The notes under the pieces are model-generated. The model was not told the DNA's origin and searched no databases. It was given only the letters and a program-made list of their open reading frames with translations. A DNA stretch of 64,000 nucleotides, taken from contig OX344762.1 of the NCBI GenBank assembly GCA_947034895.1, positions 73,588,981 to 73,652,980 on the forward strand, read 5' to 3'. Within the stretch, counting starts at the first letter, position 1, and each line of letters begins with the position of its first letter. This DNA is from Rhytidiadelphus loreus. Its lineage: Eukaryota; Streptophyta; Bryopsida; Hypnales; Hylocomiaceae. Made by a program: the position numbers and the translations under genes. This document shows, piece after piece, positions 38,140 through 50,300 of this stretch.

Positions 38140-41100
38140 ATGGAGATTGCGGAAGAATCTTCACAGATCCCGCTGGAATGGGTGGACGCCGATGAATGGG
38201 CGGCGATCGAGCAAGCTTTTGCTGCAGCGACCACTTCAAATCTCCCCCTGAACGATACAACCACGAGGTATTGCTCCATAAATTTTCCAAACCCAGTCTC
38301 ATTCTCTCATTGAATCCACCCCTTCCCAGATTTCTCAGTCCAAATCTGGATTTGTTTGCGCGTGTTTCAGTTTCAACAAATTGAATTGAATTTCTATTGT
38401 GCAGTGTGGATTGCCTTGCACGAAATGAGCGTTCGACTGAATCTGTTAAGGAGGAGGAGAAGATCGGGGATGAGCATTTGAAAAGGGTTAGGAGGACGTT
38501 GCCTGCTTGGGGTCAGAAGATTCAAGTGAAGGAAATTGTAATTCCAGTTGAAGCGCCGCAATTGGAATCGGAAAATGGTGATGGAGTGAAGCCGGTGGTG
38601 GTGCAAACGAATTTACGCCAGCTGACTGATTCGTGGGAGATTGCTCGTAATGCGAATACGAGAGGTATTGTTTCTGGAGATTCACTTTTGGTGTGTCGAC
38701 TAGGGTTGAGTCTGGGTTTATCCTGCACTGTAGCATTGTATTTTAATGCGATGGACCAATTTGAATCGACATTGTGAATTTCAGTAATTCTAGAGGATTT
38801 CATTAAACATGGCACCGCTTGAAAGTAGTGTGAACTTGAGAATTGTCTAACTCTAGAGAATTTCAGTAACTCAAGAGGATTTCATTAAACTCCAGGGTTT
38901 ATGGTAACTGTAGAATGCATGATGCAGTAGTGGAGAGGTGTTACTCGTGATTTTAGGGTTTAGGTGAACCATTCCGAGCATGACACCGCTTGAAAGCAGT
39001 GTGAACTTGGATTTCACTAACCCTAGGGGATTTCAGTAACTCTAGAGGTTTTCATTAAACCCCAGGGTTTATGGTAACTGTAGAATGCAAAGTGTAGCAT
39101 TGGAGAGGTGTCACTCTTGATTTTAGGGTTTGGGTGTTTTAGGGTTTAGGTAAACCATTCAGAGGATGTTATCGCGAGAAAGCAGTTGCACGGTTGTAGG
39201 GGTATGAACCTTGGGTTTAAATCTGGATCATTGATAGTCTGTCAATTCTTGCAATTTTATTTTTATTTTTACCAAGTCAAAGATCACTTTAATGGTCATT
39301 GACGAGTAAATTTTTAAATTTTTGGCCTGTTTGAATGTTTTAAGGAGGATTTCAGATGTTTGCCTTCATTTAGGTGTTTTGTAGTCCTTTTCATTTCTTT
39401 CAGGCCCTTTCCAATCAACAAGTTAGAGCTGAGCAGCGGCTGCAATGACTATTTGACCTATTTGACAATGATTATGTAAATTTGAGTTTTTTTCGGGTCT
39501 ACTTCCAATAATTCTATTATAGATCACGCGGTACCGTTGCAAACTAACGTTTTAATCTGCTTTTGATAGCGAAGGTGCAATTTAGGTGTCTTCATCTGCA
39601 ATTTAAAGGCAGACTTGTGTACAGCAAGACATATAACGAGGTTGATGAAGCTGCGCGTTCTATTTGGGAGATGATCGGTGCAAAAAGAGAAAGCTCACCA
39701 GGGAATGTTGCAGTGGGCTTTGACTTGGAGTGGAAGACCTCTTTTCAGCGAGGTCTGTATTCTGATCCTTTGTCCTTAGATGACGCCCTAGCTATCTGGA
39801 GGTATGTTTGCATTTGGTGCTGGAAGTGGTGTTTTTAGGTATACTTGACTTCACTCCTAAGACCTTCGCAAGCACCACTCTTAACGTTAAGTGAGAACAT
39901 ACTGTTGGTTGGTTAGTGATGTTTCTTTAATGCTAGAGGGGTTTCACTGCTGTCATGTTTGCAGTGTCAGAGTAGTGGTATAAACATTGCCGAAGTGGAC
40001 CTAAGGGGAGCTTAGCTGTGGGTGTGGGATCAGGTGAAGCGTCTGGGAAGGTGGCTGTGGTGCAATTATGTTTGGACTCTGGCCGGTGTGATGTGATGCA
40101 CATTGTGCACTCCGGCATTCCACCTTCTCTTGTCACGATTTTGGAGGATCCTTCCATTTTGAAGGTGATTGCTCATTTTCTCAACCTCCAATCTTAAGAT
40201 TGGTGAGCTTTGTACAGTCGTGTGCCGTGAGTCTTTGTACCCTTCGAGAAGGTTGGATCATGCAACATTTTCTTTATAATTTAATCAACAAAGTGAATTG
40301 GAAATGAAAGTCTGCAATTTTTGTAAGAAAACAGGATTTAGTTTGAAAAAACTACAAAGACAACTAGGTGTGGTCTAGGATGTTGAAAATGTTTGCTATG
40401 TTAATTAGCAAGTTAGACCTTGAATTTCTACCATTTAGCTTAGAATACTATAAGAATCTTGACAACCAGTTTGAAGGCAGGAGTAGGGTCGCACGGAGAT
40501 GCATCAAAGCTGCAGAGAGATTATGGAATACAAACCCGAGGAGTCATGGATCTCTCTGAAATAGCGAGGCAGAAGCTTGACAGAGGATGGCAATCATGGA
40601 GTCTCTCCTCCCTCGCTGAAGAGCTTACGTGTAAAAAGGTTTGTACACGCGCTTAGTGCAAAAACTCAAGACCGGTGACTCAATACAGTGAAAGTGGTTG
40701 TAAAAATTTGTTGGGATGTCGAGATTGCTGCATTCGTATGCGAGTCTCTTTCGGGTGTAACAATGCCTTTCCTGCAATGAAACATTAGGGTCTGTCAGCT
40801 GAAGTCCAGGAGTACCAATGTGGATGAAGTCCTTATTCATGTTTACATTTGTGTTTAACGCTACGCATGGTGTCTCAGAAACTTGTGGTCTCGGAAGCTA
40901 CGCATCTGGTCTTCCTTGTGATAGTTTGCCTTATGGTTTCAGTGTCCTCCTTTTCTTCTAGGTATGTATAACATTCTAGAGAACTCTTGTTGAGCACCCT
41001 CTGATTTGGATGAAAAGGAATCATTGACACCTTGTTTCGGGAAGTTGAGCTCAATTTGAAGAAGTGAGCTCCTCAACACAATGAACCGTTGTCTTCACAT

Positions 41101-41518
41101 TTTAGAGTATGCTGGAGCTTTAGTTTCCCTTTATTTGGTCAAAGTAATTCTTAAATTGGTATTATTCTCAAAAAACTGTCATGCCTACCGGTATACTACT
41201 CAAGATGGTATGTCTTCTGAAATTTGAACAAAGTAATGTTAGCAGCTGGCAAGTAGCTAAATTTGAGTGGAACACTCATTTTTGAAACAGGTAGAGAAAG
41301 TTCCAAGTATTCGTTGCGGGGATTGGGAAGCCTGCCCTCTTTCACCACCACAGCTTCAGTATGCAGCCACAGATGCTTTTGCGTCTATTTATTTATATCA
41401 GGTACGAACAGAGTATCATTTGGGTATCTATTGGAGATCTCAGTGCGGTTCCTTCATTTTCAACGACCTTTGTCGTGCAGTGGAAAAGTATGGCTTAAAT
41501 GCTAAGAGCCCAAGCTAG
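38140..41518 (+). CDS. WEX: Werner-syndrome-like 3'-5' exonuclease (WEX type)
   Basis: This is the plant WRN-type exonuclease, a DEDDy nuclease acting on DNA 3' ends; in Arabidopsis the relative is needed for some gene silencing. Exons are 38140-38267, 38405-38664, 39609-39801, 39996-40164, 40477-40638 and 41291-41518, giving 379 residues. Exo I VGFDLEW supplies Asp168 and Glu170. KVAVVQLCLDSGRCDVMHI and HSGIPPSLVTILED are family core strands. Exo II is AGVGSHGDASKL with Asp258. Exo III is QYAATDAFASIY with Tyr328 and Asp332. All four acidic residues and the Tyr are present, so it should be active. A 33-residue stretch (about 179-211) interrupts the core relative to Arabidopsis. Three introns end in AAG rather than CAG or TAG, so those boundaries are less certain. 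The last exon could alternatively splice at caggtacga. Confidence 0.9.
38780..39165 (+). repeat. Direct repeats with telomere-like motifs in WEX intron 2
   Basis: A block of about 170 bp (around gacaccgcttgaaagcagtgtgaactt, followed by ctagaggatttcattaaac and gttatggtaactgtagaatgca) occurs about twice, near 38805 and 38975. The second half holds tttagggttt motifs related to the plant telomere unit TTTAGGG (telo-box type). Confidence 0.7.
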
Positions 41519-42457
41519 AAGTAGAAAGTTCACTTTCGAAGGTAATAGTCAATTCGTCAAACTATAGTTTATGATTTCTTTTTTCTATTGGTACTGTTTT
41601 CAATTTCACATTTCTTCTTCTAGATGATTCCTTTCTCCTATATGATTCATTTCCAACTCCTCCAGATTTGGAAGCGGCCACACTTTTGGCCATTTGCACA
41701 CTTAGGGGTTAAATTCCTAGATTGAGATCCTATGCAAGAAGTTTGCATTGGGCATGCAACATTTCTCAAATCTATGTACGGTTGGTGCAGATTTTGGAAA
41801 CATTTTCCAATCGTGAGTTGAAGGAGGAATTTAGAAGTGATTTGCCCCTGATGCAGCAGGGCCCCTGATACATAAATGACAGCAGTTTCATGCGCATTGG
41901 TTCTAAATCATATCACGAATTGAAGATTTGCAGAAGGTGAACTCGACGATTTTCAGGAAAGCCCTTGTAGGTAACCTGCACCATGCGCCAATCTTTGAGC
42001 TAGTGTAAGACTACCTTCTGATTCTAATCCATTCCAACGACATAGCTTATACGGGTTCTCTTCGTGAGGCACGTGTTTCATTCAGCTGTTAATTGGCTTC
42101 CTAATGATACAGATACATCTAATCTCTGAATTGTGGTTCTTGCTTTGTTTTCAGGGAATGTTGGAATTCAGATAACCAGCCGTCATAAGCATGCGTTGCA
42201 ACTCTTGTTGCAAATTCAATTGAGATTTGAAGGGTAGAGGGTATTAAAATCGTTACGGTTTTATCCCATCCCATCTCCTATACGGACTCCTTTTTTCAGC
42301 AGCAACTCATATATTCATACACATGGTTGGACTTCAAGTAGCACATGGTGTAATCATGAATTGGCTAAATGTCTACAGCCATTGATCTTTGAATGAAAAT
42401 GTAGTTGTATATTGTCACTTATGGTGGTTTGCAACCTCCCTTTTTGAAATTGCTTAA
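41519..42457. other. WEX 3' region
   Basis: Probable 3' untranslated region and spacer. At 41704-41712 ggggttaaa resembles the end of a TTAA element, but I could not find its other end. Confidence 0.4.
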
Positions 42458-42679
42458 CCCTAGAACGTTGAATTGGTCACCGTGGAGATCATCCTTTTTT
42501 AGTACTGTGTAAATCATTTGCTTAAAAAAAACCAAGAGCACTCATTGGAGGTCAAACTATTGTACAAGACTTTTTTTCACACAAAATTTCAAAGATGAAC
42601 ATTTGCACTTTTGTCTTGCATGTAGGGATTCTTTGTCATCCATTAGACATTTAGTGTCTATAGTAGTGATGATATAGGG
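42458..42679. mobile_element. Candidate TTAA element, family D
   Basis: TTAA (42454-42457) precedes CCCTAGAACGTTGAATTGG and TTAA (42680-42683) follows a terminus ending AGGG. Its 222-bp size is close to that of the family C element. The terminal inverted repeat is only about 4 bases, so this call is weak. Confidence 0.35.
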
Positions 42680-43841
42680 TTAAGATATTCATATATGGTG
42701 ATAGTAATTTGATCCCAACAAATTTGGCTCTTGCATCCAATGATCTCTCCACTAATGTTCCAATTATCACTCTTACATATATTAAAATGCTTGAAGTGGT
42801 GATTACAAATAATATCCTTTACCATATGAGTGTTCTTAAAATGGGAATGATGTGGTACTTTGATGTACATAAACAACCATGTGAGCTTCCATTGCAATGC
42901 TCATTGTCCAATTCATGACAAGTAGTTCTAAGTGTTGAAACATTGTAAATAGCCTTCAAAGAGGTTGCCTTTTTCTTCTTTAGAGTCCTCATCTATGAAA
43001 AACATCCACCTATGGGGAATTAAAGTAAGTTTCAATATTGGAATAGTAGTTCATTTATGGTGTGCCTTATTCTTTTTGCTAAATCTAGTATTAGTCAAAC
43101 AAATGTAAAGATGGTTTGACGAAAATCTAAAGAGTCATTTGAATCAAATACCAATGTCATTTACCTTGTGCCATCAAAAAAGAAATTTGATGGCATAGTA
43201 AAGGGATTGCTTCAATGATGTTTGTGGGAATTAAGGGTGGAGATGTCATTTTTATATTGAAATCAATTTTCCAACATGAATCCTCACAGGGTATTGGATA
43301 ATTTGAAGATGAGGGCTTGACCACTCATTTTCAAAATATCAAAATGATGTTCGAAGTAGAATTTCATACCTTAGTTAAACATAGTACAATAATTTTTTTC
43401 AAAAAAATTTGAAATTAAAATAATTTGATAATTTGAGCTAACTTTCATCTCCAAAAATCCACTTTAGTTATGAACAACATTTAGAGAAGTGTTGGAAGGG
43501 ACATATTCAAACATACTCTCTAAATGTTGCCAATAACTTTTGATTGGAGGATTGAAATCTCAAACAGATTTTTGAAGATGAAATTTAACTTGATTTTCCA
43601 AAAAATTTAAGTCCAAAGTTTTTTGAAAAAAATTATTCTACTATGTTTAAATGAGGTCTGAAATTCCATTTCAAATGCAATTCTTGCTTTAATTTGGCTT
43701 AACTATGAGCGGTTGAGCTCCTACTAATTCTAATTTATGTATCCCACATTGTTGTTTTACCTCCTACCACCTTACATATATAATTGTACATAAAGAGCTT
43801 GTCTTCTCAATTGAAAGCACAAATCATGAGTGAATTTTTAA

Positions 43842-44782
43842 TCCCTAAAGGTTCAGAGACTATTTTTTCACCAAAAACGCTTCCAAACTATCCTTGCATT
43901 TACAAGCACCAAATTTTAGATGAAAAACATTTCTAGACACATGTAACCATAGGATTTTGTAGTAAAATATTTTGAAAAGATGTGAAAAAAAATTCAAAAT
44001 TTTATACTGTGTAGATTGCAAGATATTAATGTTTGAAGTGACAAAAATCATTTTTTTGGCCCTGTGAAAATACGGGCAGCAGCACTTCACAATGTCACAT
44101 TTGTATGAAAAAATGTCCAAAATGGTGGTTGCTCTTTGGATTCACTTCTGAAGTCAAGTTGGCTACATGCTTAAAAAATTTTAGATCATTTGAAATTGCA
44201 CAACATATAGGAAAAAAATAGTAAGTAGAAGAAGTACAAAGTGATTCAAAACACTATATTAGTGTTAAGAATTTAATTGAAAAATTGAAAAATTCCAATC
44301 CCAACAGTGGTAATGTAGTAATAAACAATCTACATCATATACTTTTTATTTTTTTTTCAAAAAATATAAAAAATTGAGTTAAATAAAGGAATCCAAAGTT
44401 TATTTTTGAGTAGGGAATCCATAACTACCCGCAAACTAGAATACTTCATAACTTTCATCTCGTAAATCAAAATGGAATTATTCAAAGCTTTCCACGTATA
44501 TATAAATCTAAAAAAAAAAATTCAAATTTTTATTTTAAAAAAAAGTGATTTTTAAAGAAGTTTTTTGGGCTACCCAAGCTGCCCGTCGAACACTAAAAAT
44601 TACATATCATGCAATAACTTCTGAATTATGTAGTTAAAAGTTATGAAAATTGTTGTGCCTTAAAGCTACTCCTTGGGTACACTTTGTGTGAAATTTTCAA
44701 AGAAAAAAAATAAAAATTCCATTTGTAGTGAGTTGCCCAAAATCACTATGTTGCCAAAAAACGGTATTTGGTCCTTTAGGGG
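43842..44782. mobile_element. piggyBac-like TTAA element, family A, second copy
   Basis: TTAA (43838-43841) precedes TCCCTAAAGGTTCA. The right end, whose inverse is CCCCTAAAGGACCAAATACC, is followed by TTAA (44783-44786). Length is 941 bp against 920 bp for the copy at 19659. The interior shares landmarks with it, such as attgcaagatat next to a gaccg/ctgtgtag stretch. It is inserted within the large foldback composite. Confidence 0.75.
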
Positions 44783-44805
44783 TTAATCAAAAAGATAAGA
44801 ATTAA

Positions 44806-45374
44806 CCCCTAAACGTCTGGATTCATCTCCAAAATTGACAATTTGAAAAAACCCATTATAAACTACAATTTGGAAGAATATTTTGGAATTAGTATACAAA
44901 TGAAAGCTGTGGATTTTGATTTTTAAATTCTATCCGTATGGTTAGATCTACTAATGCTATCACCAATCTTTTTCTATAAATTTTGAAAAGAAAATTTCAG
45001 AATTCCTTCTAAATTCAATTACAAGTAAAATATTATCATTTTTCGAGTAAAACTTGTTGGAATGGATTTGAAATAAGGTTCTCTTCATATGGTGATTTTT
45101 TGAAATTTTTGTGACCTTTACATCTTTAACCTCATTTTTACACATCTAGTTTTGAACTAAAGTCAATGCAAATTGACCACTTGACATACTTCCACATTTG
45201 TAATTTTAGAAATGTATATATTCTAGTAACACCAAATCCAACCGATGGATAGGACAACAACTTGATAAAGTACCACCAAAAATTAGGATGACTTTCATCC
45301 AAGCAGGAATGAGACAGAAACAAGGATCTGAATTTGTTCATCATCCAAAAAATGGACGTCGGAGCGCTCCAAGG
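44806..45374 (-). mobile_element. piggyBac-like TTAA element, family B, copy 1
   Basis: TTAA (44802-44805) precedes CCCCTAAACGTCTGGATTC, and the other terminus (inverse CCTTGGAGCGCTCCGACG) is followed by TTAA (45375-45378). Its 569 bp are the inverse of 55311-55879, which has exactly the same length. The two copies share a 61-codon open frame that differs mostly by amino-acid changes, so it does not look selected. The element sits only 23 bp from the family A copy. Confidence 0.8.
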
Positions 45375-46463
45375 TTAAATCTCGAAATCATTGACCTTTA
45401 TGAATTGAGTTTTATTTTGTTTTAAATATTTATTTTGCCACTAACTCTAATGTGCAATTGCAAATTAAGCACGTAGGTGAATGCAGTTCATTTTTCTAAC
45501 AATGTGTGACACGTGTCACTTTTATTAGCAACTAATTGAAGTATTACACACCCAATCAATAGCTAAAAAAGCACACATCAAAAATTGTCATAAAAATGAA
45601 GTTGTTTTACAAGGTGCATAGGGAACAAATGACATTGGGATCAATAACAAAATAAGCATTTTTAAACAAAATAACATTCAATTCATTGAGATCAATGATT
45701 TCAAAATCCACATAACCTCACTTCGTTTTCAAAGCCATTCATGATTTATGTTTAGCAATGGAAAGGCAAGCTTCATATTTAAGACCAAAAATATGGGATA
45801 TGGAAAATAAAATTCGTAGGAGTTCACCCCTCTCTGAAATTTGTTCATAATTTTTAAATGAAGGCTTGAAATCCAAAACAGATTTTTGGAGATGAAAGTT
45901 AGCTCGCTTTATTAACTTTTTTTAGTTCAAAGTTTTTTGGAAAAAATTATTCTATTATGCCTAAATGAGGTATGAAATTCTACTTCAAACATAATTTTGA
46001 CATTTAAACAATGAGTGGTCAAGCTCTCATCTTCAAATTATTCAATACCCTTTGAGGATTCATGATGGACAATTAATTTCAATGTAAAAATGACATCTCC
46101 ACCTTTCATTCCCACGAATATCATTGAAGCAATCCCTTCATTGGGCCATCAAATATTTTTTCCTTTGATGACCGAGGGTAAAATGACATTGATATTTGAT
46201 TCAAAAGATTCCTTAAATTTTCAGCAAACCATCCTAACATTTATTTGTTAATTTGTTTAACTGGGCCTACATTTAGCAAAAAGAACAGAGCACACCATAA
46301 ATGTACTACTGCCACTACCTGATACTGAAGCTTATTTTAATTTCCCTTGTGAATGTTTTTCTTGGATGAGGACTCCATAGAGGAAAAGGCAGCCTCTCTG
46401 AATGCTACTGAATGTTATGAACATTTACAAAGTTCTACAAATGCTTGGATCTCCTATGTGTAG

Positions 46464-46581
46464 TTTGCTTGCTTGAGTAATCACATTCATAATGTCCTGT
46501 AATCAAATCCAAGCTGTCAAACTTTGCTTGCTTGAGTAATCACATTCATAATGTCCTGTAATCAAATCCAAGCTGTCAAAC
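46464..46581. repeat. Perfect tandem duplication, 2 x 59 bp
   Basis: The unit beginning tttgcttgcttgagtaatc and ending gctgtcaaac occurs at 46464-46522 and 46523-46581 without visible differences, so the duplication is recent. Confidence 0.92.
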
Positions 46582-47342
46582 TTCAAATGGGAATGAGGGC
46601 TTGGATTTCTAAGGAGATGGATACATTTGCCATAGTTGGATAGAAGAGAAAATTACAAAAGGATCAAAATCAGTCCACCATTTGAGGGTGAGTGTCAAAA
46701 TACACTATAAAATGTTGCTCATTGATGTTGAGAAACAAAATGTTGGATAAATTTAATACTATAATTGTCATCAAATTGGGTTGAATCTAAAGTCAATAAC
46801 AAACAATTGCAAAACATTCCTTATCATTATAACGTAATTCGGGTCCACTTTCGAAATTTGAAGGACACGGGGCAATTGAGTGCCAAGTCAAGTGTAGATT
46901 ACATTTATAACGTCGGTCAATATAAGGTACAGCGTCTTTGCCACTTACATGTGTAGGGCAGTATTCTGAAATACAGTGCTTCCTTCGCACAAGCAAATCT
47001 GCTGAAAACTGAAGCCAGGCTATGAAGAGATAAACTTATGTGTTAAATCTAGTTTTACGTTCCTGTGAGCAGAAACATTCCTATGGGTAGCCCACACACG
47101 CTCAGCCGAGTGATACACTCATCACTAAAGTTCTATTTCGAATCAAATGCTCTAGTACTCTAAAATATGTCGAAACTGACTGTTCAGCAACTTGCGCAAG
47201 AAAGACTTTTGAGACAGTCAATATTCAGCTTGAAATTATACAGAAGCGCTGCAAAAAATACATTAATTTCAACAAGATTCTGCATCTGCATATCTATGAT
47301 CAACCAAATTTGATGCCCTCATCTTCGATCAGCGTCTCAAGT
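46582..47342. other. Spacer and probable 3' region of the PPR-SMR gene
   Basis: No other exon or repeat pair is supported. The half near 47342 probably contains the 3' untranslated region of the minus-strand gene. Confidence 0.4.
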
Positions 47343-50300
47343 CTATACCTCGTTGGTGCCGTTGTAAATTGAGTTCCTCTCTTCAGCAACGGTTTCTCTA
47401 TGTGTATCTTCAAGCCACTGTTTGATTTCAGCTCCACTTACGGTTAATGCTTGCATAGTGGCAGTATCCAGAGGCTTGCAGGGCAATCCTGCAACTTTAA
47501 GTGTGCTCAAAGCAACGGTATGATTCTTCGTGTACCTGACCTTCCGGGGCTTTCCTGCAGCCTGCACATTTCGGATCCAATAATGCATTATAAGAAAGAT
47601 GAGACTCGCCACAGTTGAATGGGTAAAAAAAATGACTGATTCTGAGTAAACGAAGGCCATGGATTTGGTTACGACTGGACATAGCTTGGCGGAAAGAAAT
47701 AAGAGTGAGACCCCTTACCAAAAGTACATGGTTTCAAACTCGTAAGGGATAGAGGAAAAACGTGAAAGCCACCAAAAGATTTGTGTTGGCAAAAGAATAC
47801 CTAATGCCCTTTAAGGGAACTACGAGTCTGTAAGCAAAAACAATACAGGCTTCCTACTCATTTATCCTTATTGTTGAGAACAGAGAAACCACTGAAGATG
47901 AAACGAAGTTCCAGAACCAAGCAGATGATGAACCGCACAGATCAAGAACTGAAAAATATACTCACCACATTTTTCTTCACGCCAGTAATGATAAGAAGAT
48001 CCGAGGCAGGGGGATTCTCCCCAATGCGCAGAAGCCATGCCAAAATTGCCACCACAGTCCCTGAGATACTCATGGTCCGCACATCACACCTGAAGCCACA
48101 AATGCCGAATCGAAAACTCAGAAAAAATCTTCTCCCACTTTACCTTTGCAAGGGAATTGAGTCGTACGCCTGATTCAATTTGGTAAGTGAAAGAATCTAC
48201 GCCCCTGGCATATCAAGAAATCTGACCTGGCAAGGTCGGTCTGTGTAAAATTTGTAAAAAATCCGACCTCCGCTGCCTCTTCATATAAGCCAATTGCAGC
48301 TTCAATTCCTGTCACACAAACAGTTCAGAAAGCGGTTACATGAAGGTCAAAAGGACTGAAAACGTTGACAGGTACCAAGAATTTGCCAAGTCGCTATAAG
48401 GATGCATTTTTCGCCATCTCTTGTATCTTACGAATTCAGCAAACCTCAAATTACTAAGCTGGCTCACCAGGGGTAATCTCCAGCGTCCCAGACTTTGTCT
48501 GCTTTAGCACTGCTTCAGCACCTCCCTTTCCAAAGCATGCGTCAAAGATAATGCTGTATGAGACAGAGGTCAATTGCTCCTGCAACATGTCGAACATTAG
48601 CGTTAACACTATATTAATAAAACTCAGATCCAACCGGTCAACCTAAGCATTCCATGCTGGAATTTCCATAACATTAAATAAAAGTCACAAACTAATGAAT
48701 AGAGAAAGATTTCATATACATCAACACATTCATGTACGCCCATTTGACTCTGAAAGAATTCATTCTTCACTTAATGGCCAGTTAATTACCTCTCCTTCTT
48801 GCAGAGCTCTGAATGTAGCAACAGCATCTTCCCATTGACCTGCTTGACCAAAAGATCCAATGATAGCGTGCTGCACAACCTGAACAGCACAATTGCGAAC
48901 AAATAAACGGTCTTGCTTTACCCCTTCAATGGTAATGACATACGCAAATCAGTGTAAACTGAGCATTTTTCTAACTGCGATCCATTAAGCCACATAGCAT
49001 GCTTGTCACCACGTTCCAAATAAGTGAGGCACTATCTTGGAAAATATTCCCTTAGATAACCAATCTACCAAATTAAGACAGCAATCTGCGAGGGAAAAAT
49101 TCTCATTCCGGCATGGAAACAGGAAGCCCCCGATGCCATAAAACACCGAACGGAAAACTCACAGTAAAATTATAGTGGATATTTGTAGAAATATTGCCTC
49201 AATCGGCTACAAAGCGGAAGGTCTCAATTTAATGGATAAAGTGAGAGATGTTCCAAACCTGGTTGGGCTTGACACTTAGTCCCTCCATCTCATGGCTGAC
49301 GAGAAGAGCTTGGTTGAGGTTGCCCTCCCGAGTGCAAGCGACCACCAAAGTGCTGTAGGTGATGGCATCAGGTTTATATCCCAAATCCAGCATTTTTCTG
49401 TACATCTGTTCAAAATCCAATCATAAGGATGAGGACCTAAGCCTGAACTTCAATTCTTTATTAGGTCCTTAAGAGTAATCTGTTTTGACGAAGCACCAAC
49501 CTGAAGTGCACTTTCGAGACCTTCTGTTTGACTGGCAGATTGAATGAGCTTGTTGAAAGTAGCGGATGTCACAGCTCTCTGATAGCCCGAGTTTTGCATC
49601 AATTCATAAGCTTTCAAAGCTCCTTCATGATCACCTCCCTGCAAATCATACAGAAATAACTTAAAAACACGGAGGATACTTACCACCACTACCACCAATG
49701 CTTGAGCAGGACAAAAGGCAAACTCACGCCTTATCATGTATGAGACATCAGCATTCAGCAAGAGTCTTCGTTAAGAAAAAACGATTTCTCGAACTAAAAT
49801 GACATAAGGAACAACCGACAAATCAGCAGAACGTCCCAAATTAGCAGAACGTGAAAGTCTAAGAAGCAAGAACAAATAGGACGGACCATCAGCCTATGAA
49901 ACGAACTGCAGCACGTCGGTCGCAGAGATGTTGTGCCAATATCCTACGCATTTTGTGCTCAGCAGCTTACCTTGCACGAGGCCGAAATAAGATGATTATA
50001 AGTTTGTGCATTTGGAACAACACCCTCTACAGTCTTCATTTCCTCGTACAATGCCCATGCTTTCTCTGCCTGAAAAAAATTGGACAGAAATTTCATCACT
50101 GGTTACAAACCACGACATTAACTTTAAATACATATATGTTTGCAAGCTTACCCGTCAAATATTTCCTAGACAAATGAGGAAGATTTGCTTACATCAGGGG
50201 TTGGCGCTGACGCACACGCTTCAATGAGGAAATTGTAGGTACTTGTTTTCGGGGCTATCCCGGCTCCTCGCATTTCTTCGAAGATCTCTAATGCTACCTT

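Larger units (their letters stand above)
42925..46450. mobile_element. Large foldback composite with inverted arms of about 550 bp
   Basis: The left arm, about 42925-43470, is the inverse of the right arm, about 45855-46450. Paired landmarks are agaggttgcc against ggcagcctct, the gtcctcatct stretch, gatgtcatttttatattgaaat against atttcaatgtaaaaatgacatc, and the ttgaccactcatt stretch. Arm ends are approximate. The space between contains a second hairpin (about 43310-43790) related to the foldback element at 18071-18914, then two complete TTAA elements. There is no coding capacity. Confidence 0.7.

Noticed and set aside
44960..45145. 61-codon minus-strand frame also found at 55540-55725
   Set aside because: Both lie in the two copies of one TTAA element. 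The differences are nearly all amino-acid changing, so similarity reflects duplication, not selection.
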